Shown: positions 34,441-46,242 of the stretch, piece by piece | How the letters are laid out: every line of letters starts with the position of its first letter | Numbering within the stretch: position 1 is the stretch's first letter | Source of the DNA: Siphonodentalium dalli | Taxonomy: Eukaryota; Mollusca; Scaphopoda; Gadilida; Siphonodentaliidae | Assembly (NCBI GenBank): GCA_032622095.1 | Contig: CP136063.1 | Span: 115,526,723 to 115,590,722, forward strand | DNA length: 64,000 nucleotides | Direction: 5' to 3' | Program-made: the position numbers and the translations under genes | Notes under the pieces: model-generated | Told to the model about the DNA's origin: nothing | The model's database searches: none | What the model saw: only the letters and a program-made list of their open reading frames with translations

Positions 34441-36175
34441 CAACCGCCTCTGCGATGAACTAGTGGACAAAATTTGTAACAACACCACTGGCAACCATAA
34501 AGACATGGTTAAAACCCATCAAAAGTATTTTGTAGTCCTCATATCATCATATAGCGAATAGTCCTTATAAATGAAGTTATTTTCAGAAATTTGATATCCA
34601 AATTAACAAAAAACAAAATATCGTATATATATTTTATATATAGCCACTGAATCTGTTTGCAGAATCATTTTTATTTTGTTATTGTGATTAAATTGTTCCG
34701 AGGGAAGAAATAGAAATGTTTGCATTCTTGTATTGTTCAGATGTCATAATTTTGGCACTTGAGGAACTGATTTTGGTTAGTGTTTTTGTCAATTAATTGT
34801 TACATGCTTACAATATAATACCGAAATGTGCACATAAAGATCGTGATATGTTCCTGACATCATATATCTCTTATAATATAACCATGGCGCGCGACTGTGG
34901 AAGTTGGAACCTAGTTAATTCGCTGTTGGCTATATTTTTATTATTATTTTTTTTTACCAAGTCTGACGCGGCTGTTATCACATGGTATTTCGACATGATA
35001 ATTTCGCCAGCGGAAGCAGTGGTGTTCTCGATACGTTTTATAACGCGACATACTGAATAAGAGCCGACGCGCTGCTTGACGGATCAAGTGTTCTTTTAAG
35101 CCCGCGCCGCAGGGATCTATTGATGGTGGATTAAACGTTATTAAAGTCGCATTGAAATGCATATTGTTATCTCGACTCCACATCAGCTGTGAGTGCAGAG
35201 CGCTGTAATGTTTAAACCAGGATCGCCCGCTGTTGCCGGGTTGCTTAATGCGAAATGTCCACAATGAATGATGTATGCAAAACACCCCGTATCGCTTTAT
35301 CTCATGCGCAAACAGAAGGCAACGGTGAATATATGAAATAGGACAGCCATATATCTTCTCCGGCTCCAAGAGACCGATTGGTGTTGTGTTTGCCGAGTGT
35401 GCCCGAGCGTTTATGTTTGGGCTACTATGTGATATAATTCGAGAAGGTCGCGTCTATGTGCGTATAAACATGGACAATGCGCACAGAATTTATTTCAATC
35501 CTTAGAAAATATAGACGGTGTATGTATATATGGTGAATAATCTTCGGAGAGACGCCTCAACGACTTTGGGATTAAATTTGGATTATATGGGTATATCCAG
35601 ACGTGAGCCGCGGGACCCAGATTGTTTTTGTAGCGGCTATATATAGGTCAGACGAAGGAGAAATTTTGATGAGCAATGTTTATAAATTTACCACACATGC
35701 TGCTTATTTGTCACCGCTGCACCTTTGGTATATAACATATACCATTGCTCGCGCAATCCACCACGTTATACAATTGCATTGAAGTTCATGCATATATCCT
35801 TATTCAGACACAAATATTATTCGTCGAAAAGAGCATAATATATACTTATATATTCAAATTTTCAGCCGAATATTATCACGTTTTATCAGGTTTTATATGT
35901 TGTTTTGCCATCTTGTAACTTGATCTCAACTCATACATTAGATCATATATACATCAGCTTTATGTTGTTTTAAAATGGAAGATAGAATTGTCCGAGGTGA
36001 TATATTTTTCGAACGTTATTCTAACATCATCAATCAAGATTTTGTGTATGTTCCATGTGTGTGTGTGTGTATATATATATATATCGTATAAAGTGTTGAG
36101 AACTATATATGCACAGATATATATATAGTAGAAATGAATAATCCATGGTCTGAACTGATTTTTAGTTTAGTCTAT
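34441..36175. other. No gene recognised; TG and TA microsatellites
   Basis: AT-rich, with (TG)n then (TA)n at 36056-36084. The 141-codon minus frame at 34944-35369 has no motif I can place. Confidence 0.35.
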
Positions 36176-36926
36176 AGGCCTTCTTGGAACAACAACATTA
36201 TCCAGAACAATTAATAATGAATGGCATAGATAGAGCTCGGAACACCACATTAGAAGAACTTCGCGCCGAAAAGTTAAAACAAAATAACAAAAAATCTATA
36301 CCATTTGTAACCACACACAATCCTCGCCACAACAACATCTCGTGATGTGCAAAGGACCCTTTTCCTATTCTAGAAAAGAGTGACAAAATGCGATCGCTGG
36401 TGAATAAGGACGAAATTATAAATAGTAAGCGCCAACCAAGTAGGCCTAACTTAAAACGAATCCTGACAAAGGCACGCTTCACCACAGAAAAAAAAAAGAA
36501 TACCAACTAAAACGCTGTGGTGACAAACGATGTAAAGCATGCCGTCACGTATTTCCGGGAAAAAAATTACCATTAAAAAACAAAATGGAAATATTCCCAA
36601 ATACTGACTTGGACTGTAAATCAAAAAATCTGATATACTACATAACTTGCGATGGATGCGACGAAGGATACGTAGGCCAAACCGGAAACACTGTATGTGA
36701 AAGGGTGAACATCCATCGGCAACAAATAAATCATAAGAAATATCGACAGATACCACTAAGTGGGCATTTGGAAGAATGAAACAATGGCAACTTCAGGATA
36801 TTCCCATTCTACAAAATGAAAACAGACAATATTGTGGCTAGACTAGCGCAAGAAGATCTCTTTAAAGAACGTTTCCGGTCGAAACTAAACGCCGGAAGTG
36901 ACGTGTACAACCCACAACGGAAGTGA
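36176..36926 (+). pseudogene. Penelope-like element remnant (end of RT plus GIY-YIG endonuclease)
   Basis: 5'-truncated. From about 36179 the frame reads the RT-to-endonuclease linker (NGIDRARNTTLEELR, PFVTTHNPR, KRQPSRPNLKRILTKARF). It is broken by TGA at 36343 and TAA at 36508, beside a run of ten A's where the frame shifts. In the new frame a C-rich segment (KRCGDKRCKACRH) leads into the GIY-YIG domain (LIYYITC, GYVGQTGNT, HRQQI). A TGA at 36777 then falls where a cysteine would be expected (HLEE*NNGNFRIFPF), and the frame continues to 36924. Penelope-like elements use RT and GIY-YIG endonuclease for telomere-linked or general retrotransposition. This copy cannot be active. Confidence 0.85.
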
Positions 36927-37014
36927 CGTCATAATAACTTGTTGTTAATCAATGTCTATTGAAAAATGCAAGAAGCATATGAAACAATCCGAAGTAACAA
37001 CAATGGTATATGGA

Positions 37015-37480
37015 GGAAAAGGATAATATATGATAATATACAGCGTATGGCCATGCACACTACCGGTAAGTGGTGTTAATATGATTGGCACACCATTCAT
37101 CTCGCCTCAGACCGGCATGGTATCAAATCGATGAGTCTTTTTTTTTATATTTAGTTCGACTCGATTTAATAGTTCGTCGTCACTCGGTTGCCAAACCCCT
37201 TTCTTTTTCATTCCACAGTGGACCAAGTGTGCCATGCAGGGCCCATAGATTTTGCGTCTGGACTTCTCATTATTTGATTGAATAGTCAGTTTCTCGTTGG
37301 GGATGTTTAATACATTGGACGGTGGTGTATCGTAAAATATGAGGCGCTCATCTGAAAGAGAAGTACAATAAACACGAAAGCGTTCTTCGTTGTCGATTTC
37401 ATTGGATGTTTCGCAAAATTCGGTCCGGTTCGTCCAGATAGAAGTAGCGCCCGTGTTCGACGCCCAATGTGTTGCAACTA
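37015..37480 (-). pseudogene. LINE C-terminal fragment, copy related to 58.9-60.0 kb
   Basis: The minus strand reads MTKLRIS, then GVEHGRYF, followed by a degraded cysteine-rich end with several stops and the 3' UTR. Nucleotide words (CCAAACCCCTT, TTCTCGTTGGGGATGTTTAA, CGTTCTTCGTTGTCGATTTC) are shared with 59190-59480. Confidence 0.7.
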
Positions 37481-37808
37481 ATCCTTAATTTGGTCATATC
37501 ATTGAGCACGTGTCGTTTTTTTTTAAGGCGCCCGAAGAATTAATCTTATAAAGTCGTCTTGGTTGACCTATAAAAAACCTTGCTAGAGATATAAGCTCCT
37601 TTAAATTGTCCGATTAATCAATTAGTTAGTTTCTAAGAAGTCGATAATTAGAGACTACATGCAGGCATGGAAAAAATGTATATATATAGTGCAGCGGGTT
37701 TGACAGAAACCTATATATCCAGCTGCATGCGTCATTCACAACCACATCGCGGATTGCGGCTCTGTGTGTTTGGGGAATTTAACCATATATATATATATAC
37801 CGCCTCCG

Positions 37809-38660
37809 TAGGCTGGATGATTTATTTTATGATGCAGCACGAATTGTCAGTGGTGTGACTAGATATGTCTCAAATGGTAACCCATTACGTGAACTTGGAT
37901 AGAATACTCACCAACAACGCAGAGACTGGTATAAATTACGTCTCACTTATCAAATCATGACATCACGCACCATCCTATATATCCTAAACAATATCCCCCC
38001 CCCCCCCCCCAACACCTGGCGACATAACAGACAACAGGTATGATTTTAAAAATCCAAACTTTAGACATTTTGTATACCAGGCTCTCAGCATACAAATAGT
38101 AGCTTCCTTCCTTCCATGATTTCGATATGGAATGGCCTTGAGAAAATAGCCAAACAAAGCGCACCGATTACTACCTTCTCTAACCTTGTAAACCCCCAAT
38201 CTGGGACACTTAAACCACCCATGTTTTATTCCAGCGGCAAAAGTCACTAAAGTTAACATTCTGCTTAGATCATGCCATGAATCTCGACTCTGGCTAACGT
38301 TAACCAGGGTAGAGATTCATGGCATGATCTAACATTCTGCTATGCAGACTCCGAAATAAATGCAGCTATTTGAATGTTGACAAATGTAAAAATCACTTAA
38401 TAAGCAATCCTGAATGTAGTTGCGGCTACCTGAACGAGGACGCTGTTCATTACTTTTTTACTTGTATCTGTTAACAAAAAGAAAGGGCCAACCTCGAAGA
38501 AAAAAATAGTGCGGATTGGACTATATCAAATACATGTTGACGATCATCTATGTGGATCAGTCTCACTTTCCAATGAAGGAAATTACCAATTGTTCGCAGC
38601 TGTTCAAGAATATATTATAAACTCATTGCGATTTGGCGATGAACAGATGCATTACAGTTA
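37809..38660 (+). pseudogene. LINE reverse-transcriptase C-terminal remnant
   Basis: Starts with RLDDLFYDAARIVSG, the motif after the RT domain of many animal non-LTR retrotransposons. It then decays through stops and frameshifts (ELG*, PPPPP from a C-run at 37987-38001, FLPSMISIWNGL). It ends with the Cys/His segment (ECSCG, HYFFTC) and FAAVQEYIINSLRFGDEQ. Several frames must be joined, so it is dead. A 66-bp palindrome interrupts it at 38266-38331. A 3' UTR-like sequence follows to about 38895 (CCTAAGTTGCTATAACTTGT). Confidence 0.75.
38266..38331. mobile_element. 66-bp palindromic insertion with 10-bp target duplication
   Basis: TAGATCATGCCATGAATCTC and its complement bracket TGGCTAACGTTAACCA, so the whole 66 bp is nearly a perfect palindrome. 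ACATTCTGCT flanks it on both sides (38256-38265, 38332-38341). It lies within the LINE remnant, which proves insertion. Confidence 0.8.
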
Positions 38661-38899
38661 GTGACCAACGCCAGTCGTATATTAACTTGAATCGAGAACA
38701 ACATGCACTAAACATATGATATAAACTATCTCCCCTTACCAATCTTGAACATTCCATATTGTATTTGTTTTGTCAGATTTTGTTTGTGTTCAACATTTAT
38801 GCATTTAAATTTTTCTTCTGTGCACCACCATTTTTCTCCTGGGGAGAGGAGCTCCACCTAAGTTGCTATAACTTGTGCTCCAATCCCCATTCGTTCATC

Positions 38900-39839
38900 C
38901 TACATTAGTCTGTTATAAACAAATTTGTGTGTAATGTATATATGGGATGCTAGATTAAAATATGAAACACAACCGTATATATAGGCAGCTAAAGATACCG
39001 GTAGTATAGTGCAAAACATTATAGCCAGTTGAATGTTGTTTAATCTCAAAACCCGATATATATGTATTATAACATTATGTTATGTCTCATTTATACGACC
39101 TGATATGGGTGGGATCGTGTTATACTGAGGTATCTGAGGCTGTAACCGGACGATGTGCGAATCATGAATGAGATCAGATAGCTGTGTGGGGTAATAAAAC
39201 ACGCGATGTGTAACGACACAAACGACTCATTATCGCCATAATAAAGAAATCTCGTGTAGATAGGAATCGGAGCCTCTCGGTTATAATTACACAGCCTACA
39301 GAGACCGCCGTCTGAGAACATGTTTGAATTATGCTGATCAGTTCTCGTATACCAGCGAGACCACATGTGCTTTGTGTTAATGGAGAACCGACGCAGTTTT
39401 ACCGGATCTTTGTGTACCGTATATATGTATTCTGGCATAAATATTATGATATTGTCAAAGCGCAATGGTGCCGCAATCTATAATTTCGCGGTTTGGTAAC
39501 GTACACACTAGCTATGGTTTAGGTTGAGCTGAAAGAACACTCGATCAGATCAATGCGAATCGTTGTGCATAGACTGAAGAAAATGGATAAACAGTCATGT
39601 ATCGTTGACTTTCGTTAGATTCAAACGGTTCAATGATAATATAATCAAACTTAAATTGATTGATTCGTGAGAATGTTTTGCTCGTTCTCGTGGTATAGGC
39701 CGGAAGGAGATCCCCGAATGTTACATCTCAGCCCAACGGTTTCACCAGTTCTTGCAAATGCTGTTCACAATTTTTCAGCACACAACTGCATTCTGTAAAC
39801 AATCTTTATGCAGTGGTACTTTACTTTAAACATCTTTTA
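38900..39839. other. No gene recognised
   Basis: The 124-codon minus frame at 39091-39465 shows no motif. From about 39715 the sequence grades into a diverged relative of the segment at 10740-10930. Confidence 0.35.
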
Positions 39840-39915
39840 TTGGTATATAAATATACAAAATGGATCGGGGCACAAGTTATTTCAACTTAGGTAGCCCCTC
39901 TCCCGTAAAAAAATT
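39840..39915 (-). repeat. LINE 3'-UTR fragment, inverted relative to 38835-38890
   Basis: CACAAGTTATTTCAACTTAG here matches the complement of CCTAAGTTGCTATAACTTGT in the plus-strand LINE 3' end, with flanking GGGGAGAG / CTCTCCC words also shared. Confidence 0.65.
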
Positions 39916-42369
39916 ACAATACATTGTTTTTAAATGACAAGAAGGCGATAACAGAAACGTTTGTACACGGTGAGAAAACAATTTTAGTTTGCATTATGTC
40001 TAATAACATATTTCAGCGTACGTGTCTATGGATTACCAATTAGGACGAGCATAAAACTATGCATATCTATATCTATTTGGATATTTAAGGAAGATGTGAA
40101 ATATAGATTTCAAGGCTATATATGTATCAAACATTTGACTGTAAGGTTAATCTGGTGAAGTCTTGCTCCCAATTAAATAGTCATTCGATCCTTTCACTAT
40201 AGTTCAGATTATGTACTTTTTATTGCAGTTTATATTCACTTCTAATCAATTTGTATACTAGCTGAGAACGCTCCTCTCAAAATTTCCCTTAAAAATAGTA
40301 TCAAAGTCATCTTTTTGACATTTTTATTGTTATATTATATGCATGATGTGGTCTTCAGACATCATAGATTCCTTCAGGTGGTGTACTAGCTTAACAGATA
40401 AGTAGTTGTATCTGTATGGGCACATCAAAAAAGCTCCATATCCGAAGATAGCGTGGAAACCATTAATAGCGAAAAGAATGGAAGTTATCATGTATATTAT
40501 AAATTTATAGCATAAGGGCAAGCGCTGTAAAAATAATTAAACCGTTGCTGCAGACACCATGTCAGAGCTGTCTCATAGCAACCATAATCGCCTACCGCAT
40601 GTGAAAATGTGTGGAAATCTCTGCACTGCTCCACGATTGCGACTATGCGATCAATATATTTTGTTGTTCGTATACAATGTAGTACAGTGGTGCATTTCTT
40701 GTAAATTTCTCCCTGGTGGCAGGAACCGTATCTTAAATTTAGGTGTACTTTCAGCAATGCGACTGACTTTCGTCAGGGCCTGTCTCTGGTCTCTGATGTT
40801 GAACACGGCACAAAACCACGCCATGTAAGCATTGACTATATTACACTGTGTATGCGGCCACACATGAACGAACGCGGTCTACCTTCTCAACACCTGTATT
40901 CTCACAAGCGTCATCATTGTTAGCGGCAAGATTGTGTATGCGCGTGAAATTGAGGGAGAAAAAATAAAGGTGTTAGTGTGAGTTGAAAGTGGCTTGTCTA
41001 AGGAAGATAATTGCTATTATTGAATTTATTACTTCATTATTAACGGATAGCGGTGGTGGTAATTACTGAGTCGTTATTTTATCCCTTGGCGCATTGCCAA
41101 CTCAGTCATTATAACCACTGATGTTGGCTGATGCGATTGGAGCGCCAGCGGGGCTAATTAGACCGCGGAATGGGTGAAACTTATCGACATCAGAATCACC
41201 CAGAGTGGATGAGATCGGAAGATGAATACACCTGTGTGGTTCAATAAACACTCACTTTTTATTGGAGATATAACTGGTCATGCCCGTGTTTTGTATGGAT
41301 CATATGCGTTAACGTACATACACATGTAGGGATGGGGCTTTGTTTGAAGGCGGTGTATCGCTTCCCTGACCTTTCTGGGTACACGTGCAGGCAATTTCAT
41401 GGGTATACTGGTAAAATGATGAGACCACTCTGATATAATTGGAACTTAAGTCACAATAGGCAGGTACTAGTAGATAGGCAATTTATTGTTTGACATATTT
41501 AAGAGGACACATGTTTATTCAGTCATTTGTCTCAGAAGTGCATTTCGAAATGCCAGTTTGAAATTTTGAATGCCCAAAATATATCTTGAATTAATACTAG
41601 GTCTAGTGGTTTCGAATAGTGTTGGCCATAATATTACAATTGATATAAATATAATTAGTGGCAAATACTATTATCATTTCTCTGTTCGGGATCATAAATT
41701 TCTAAAAGAGCTTGTGTTTATATAATTATGTATATACTCTAATATATTCCTGACTGTAAATGAAAGTTATCTTAGGCCTATATAATATCTTATATGAATG
41801 TGAACGTGGCAGAAATATATGTACCATGCTAGACTAGTATCAGCACCTATAAACTAGTATGAATGGTAAATATACATTTCAAAATCAGGATCTTAGGTGC
41901 ATGAATTTCATCTCATTCAAGTTTGAATTTTTTTTTCACTTTGTGTACAGTCAATTCACTGTGATGTCAGATACATTTGATTATAGAGATTGGCTAGCAG
42001 GCAATGACTTTGTTCCCCATGCCCAAATTAAATTTTCCCAACAACTGCACCACCACTGATCGCTCTCTGATTCTTAAATCAATTTGACACTCCAAAATGT
42101 ATTCAGGGTTCCAGCATATTAATTTTAAAGCTGTTTTGCTTGTCATTTAAATAATAGCAATGAAAAGTTTGAGTGAATATATTTCACCATAAAAACATTA
42201 TATATTGTTAGATGTGTCAGATGTAAATTTTTAATACACATTTATTGTATATTGATTTTCAATGATTTGTTATTGTTGTTGCAACCATGAATTTTACACC
42301 TTTAGTACATATGAGAAATTGATTTCCAACAATAACACAAGTTAGAAATATAATACTATACTATGGGAA
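39916..42369. other. No gene recognised
   Basis: To about 40235 a diverged copy of the segment captured in the 10.6 and 13.8 kb MITEs; afterwards AT-rich DNA. Overlapping frames at 40497-40863 on both strands have no features. Confidence 0.35.
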
Positions 42370-42720
42370 GCCAAATTGACATTTAATAAATGATTGTGCT
42401 AAAGAGGAGATAAAGCGCAAATAATCTTCCCTTATTGGCCTTATTGTGCTTAAGTTCAAATAGGGATTCCTTTAATAATACCTTATTGAACTAAAGCTCC
42501 ATTATTTATTAAATGTCAATTGAGTTTAAGTGCAATAAGGAATCTATTAAGCGCAATAAAAATATTCCTTATTGCACTTAAGTTAAGAATAATAAAATTT
42601 TCCTTTATTGCACTTAATCACTATTAGATATTCCTTATTGTGGAAGTACAATAAAACCATCCCTTAGGATTCCTTATTGCACTTAAGATAAATTATTTAT
42701 TAATTGTCCATATACTACAT
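42370..42720. repeat. Cluster of CTTATTGCACTTAAG motifs in both orientations
   Basis: TTATTGCACTTAA-like words or their complements occur about ten times within 300 bp. TTGACATTTAATAAAT at 42375 is inverted at 42491. No unit period is obvious. Confidence 0.7.
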
Positions 42721-44329
42721 GTATACCAGCAGAAACATTGAAGGCACACAACAGTTCGTGCTTGGTAGCACCTGATGTAAGATATTATTAGGGGAACCTC
42801 AGAAAACAATGAAAAATAATAGAAAGCAGAATTTATTTTTGGTGTTGGGACATCAGAATTAACTGAGGAGAACACCGCTTCCTCTCAAAAACCTGTGACA
42901 TCATCGGGGATTGCACAATATATTGTCACCAAGCATGAAATTTGGAGAAACCTTCAAGGGTTCAGTCAATTCAGTGTTACCAAACTGGTGTTTCATATAT
43001 CAGAAAAAAAGATTTTATATAATGAAAGATAATGTTTAGTTGTTACATTTATTAATCAAATTAATTAATGTTATAATCAGTGACTACAGTGGTTGGAGAA
43101 CATTTACTAACTAGTATATATATAATTTATACATAAAATAAACATTATGAGGATGATGATGATAATGATGATCTGATGGCATCCGGCCGAGAACTATGCA
43201 TTGTATTCGTCCTTTGATAGTATAGTATTATAGGCTAGCAATTAAACAAATGAATATACCTAGGTAAATATATAATATTATGTCACATCAATAGTGACAT
43301 TAAAGTGTGTGTTGTACTACACAACTACAGTATGTATACCGGTCAATTCGTGTACACTTGATGCGAGCCGCCAGAATAACAATATGAGCAAACAAACATG
43401 CATTTGCTTACTTGTGAAGCAATGGAACGCGCTATTTTTTTAACAGCTGAATAATGACAAAAACACATACAGAAATACAGAACGAGGTCTACATCACCGA
43501 AACTACTCGGGAACTTACCGAGATCACTCGGCCAGTTTAATAGCATTCAGAGCGCTGAGTTCTCTCAAATCTATACTATACAGTGCAACGCCACCAAGAG
43601 CTTTTAGAAACGAAGCTAAACATGTTTATACTCACGCTATTTCACCACAAATTAAAATCCAGAAACAACACACTGTAAGCACGAATATAGAGAAATATAG
43701 TCTTTTGTCTGCTGAGAATAAAACTAAGAAATCAGCGTAAATTGCCACTCTATCGTCACAAACTCTGTTAATTTGTAACAAAGGCAATACTCAATGGTAA
43801 GCGGTCGGGACTCAAACTGGAATCGTCGATTTTGCCTGGCAGGGGCGGGCGGCGAATGAAAGCGAGGGATGTTCGCGCTTTACTGCATGTTGATAATTTA
43901 GGCATACCGGCTTTGTTGCCGGAAAGCATTTAATTGTCGACTGCATCGATGAATGAGGCGACAGGTACATAATTACATTAACCCCCACCATGCCACAACA
44001 GGAAATTTATTTCAAATGTAAAACTAAAATCACTGTCGTTATGACGAAAGTTTTACCAGTCATGCAGTTACTGCATAAACGTACTTCGGGTCAGACGCCC
44101 GTTCTGGCAACATTTCCTGATATTTCAAAATGGGTGATTCCTAGGGACTGTGGTTGAGCGTATTAGAATATTATCTTATCAACTTCCACCAATGAATAGG
44201 AACCCTTCTCCGTATTTTTTGTCGTCTTATTATATTTCACAAACATCCCTCTATAGATGAACACATATAATAGATAATTCCAATATATACTTTTATAACT
44301 GAGTGGGGGGAATCCATTTAGTAAATAAA
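42721..44329. other. No gene recognised
   Basis: AT-rich. Near 44200-44340 words of the TTAA-type family at 3524-3968 recur (CTTTTATAACTGA, AAAGGGTTAA), suggesting a degraded right half. Confidence 0.35.
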
Positions 44330-44805
44330 GGGTTAATATACCTGTTCCCTAATGGCGTGTCCACAGCAGGCGAAGGTCCCAGCTCGAGATTACTTGATTT
44401 ATGCGACTTTTGTGAGCCTTGTTCGCGATAAACATTGAATTGTTTTATTTGCATTATTCGCTTATCCGGATATTGAGAAATATAAGATGGAGATAGTATA
44501 CAATATATTGATAGAGTGAAACATGGAATATGCATGTATTTACATGGTATATATCGACCCTCCGGTTGACATGCAGTCTGTTAGATCAATCTGACAGGGT
44601 GCAAATACTTGTAAGGACTTGTGCAAAATTCTTCATCGTGTTCATGATCAGCAGCATTATCATTTTACCCGGCCGAAATTTCATGAATGTATATAGCGAC
44701 GTAGATCGAAATGGGCCCACAAAAGTCGCACAAATCATGCAATCTCGAGCTGGAACTTCCACATAGTGTGGAATACATTATTAGGGAACATGTATTAAAG
44801 GGAGA
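44330..44805. mobile_element. Inverted-repeat element, about 80-bp arms
   Basis: TGTTCCCTAAT ... CCAGCTCGAGATTACTTGAT ... GCGACTTTTGTG (44342-44420) is repeated inverted at 44713-44795 with about 80% match. Non-coding; superfamily unknown. Confidence 0.65.
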
Positions 44806-45666
44806 CGATCCACTAACAGCAGAAATTATGTTTCCATATGGAACCAAACTTGCTTCTATTTTTGTCCTGAGGAGAACCAATGTCACTTGCTTTGGTTCTC
44901 TATCTGGTTCCCCCGGATAGAACCAGAACACATACCAAATATATAGTTCCTTTGGGTTTCCCGTGCATTTTTCATTAAATGCTTACTATTATAGGAAACA
45001 ATGGTAAATGCTTGTGGAAACGAAGCCGGCGTGACTCTATATATACATGTATGTGTCGATTATAAGCACGTTTGATGTGTCCTTGTTCTGAATGTTCTAT
45101 TAGTTCATATATACGTTGTACCGTTTAAAATTGATATCACACGATTTGTGTTCACAGAATAGACCCCGAAGATCGGAAGATGTTCTGATATCATTGTGAA
45201 GGAAATACCGAATTATATTAATACATTTATTGTTCAATACTCCCCCCTGTATGTGTGATATGAAAAATAGAATCAAGGACATATATTGTTAAATTTTAGA
45301 CTATATATATAGGACATTTAAGCTAGGTCGTGTTCCCACACAAACCTTGAATTATGTGGGTTCTTTGAAGTACCAAACTTAGGATATTGGTTCCAGATAG
45401 AACCAAATCAGTGTGGAACCGAACTGTTTGGTTCTATATATGTTGGTATTATTTCTCCGATGAACCAAATTTGGAGCTGTTTTTTTATTGACTGCATGGA
45501 ATATAACTTGTTTTGTGTACATGCGTTATAGTGCATATGTCAATTGCTTCCCGGGGATGGATGTTTCTACTTGCAGTGCATGCATGGGGTACATTTCAGG
45601 TGAAATTAAACGTCTTGTTTCACCAGGGACACAGGAAGCAACCAATGACAAGGGGCACGAACCATG
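44806..45666. other. No gene recognised
   Basis: The GGTTCT/AGAACC word recurs several times in both orientations (44840-44935, 45380-45480), but no element boundary is clear. Confidence 0.35.
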
Positions 45667-46242
45667 CAGGGTCCGCGCTGGGCCGTAAATTGCTTTTGCC
45701 AAATGAAAATATTTTTTGCCAAATTCGTTTCGAAATTGCCAAATGCTATCACTGATGGTATTAATTTATGTAACAAAGAGTCTTATATTTCGATAATCGC
45801 TGTTTGAACGACTTTTGATATCAATAGGAAAGCAGTTAGTTGTTAATTATTCTCACCTCATGAATTGATGTTTATCATACAGCAATAAACCAATAACTGA
45901 ACAATACAATTGTAGAAGGGTTCTTTCATCAGAAGGGCTCGTCAAAAGAGGATAAGCTAAGTAAACACCCAAACCATATACTTGTAATCCCTCCACCCTA
46001 TATATGCTATATCAGATTAACTGCATATTGATAGGTGTTAACTTTTCCAAAACACCACTAATATACCATTATATTTTGAGAGTTTCCTGAAATGATTGGT
46101 TAATTGATTGACCAATTATTTTCAGCTATCTTCAGGAATTAATAAGTGACTTGCCAAATATATTGCCAAATGAAAATATTTTTTGCCAAATCTGAATTAT
46201 TTTTGCCGTTGGCAAATCTGGTAAGTGGCAGCGCGAATCCTG
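45667..46242. mobile_element. hAT-type MITE
   Basis: Ends CAGGGTCCGCGCTG and (complement) CAGGATTCGCGCTG. GCACGAACCA occurs 2 bp before the left end and directly after the right end, a likely, slightly blurred target duplication. The interior repeats TTGCCAAATGAAAATATTTT near both ends. No ORF. Confidence 0.6.
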
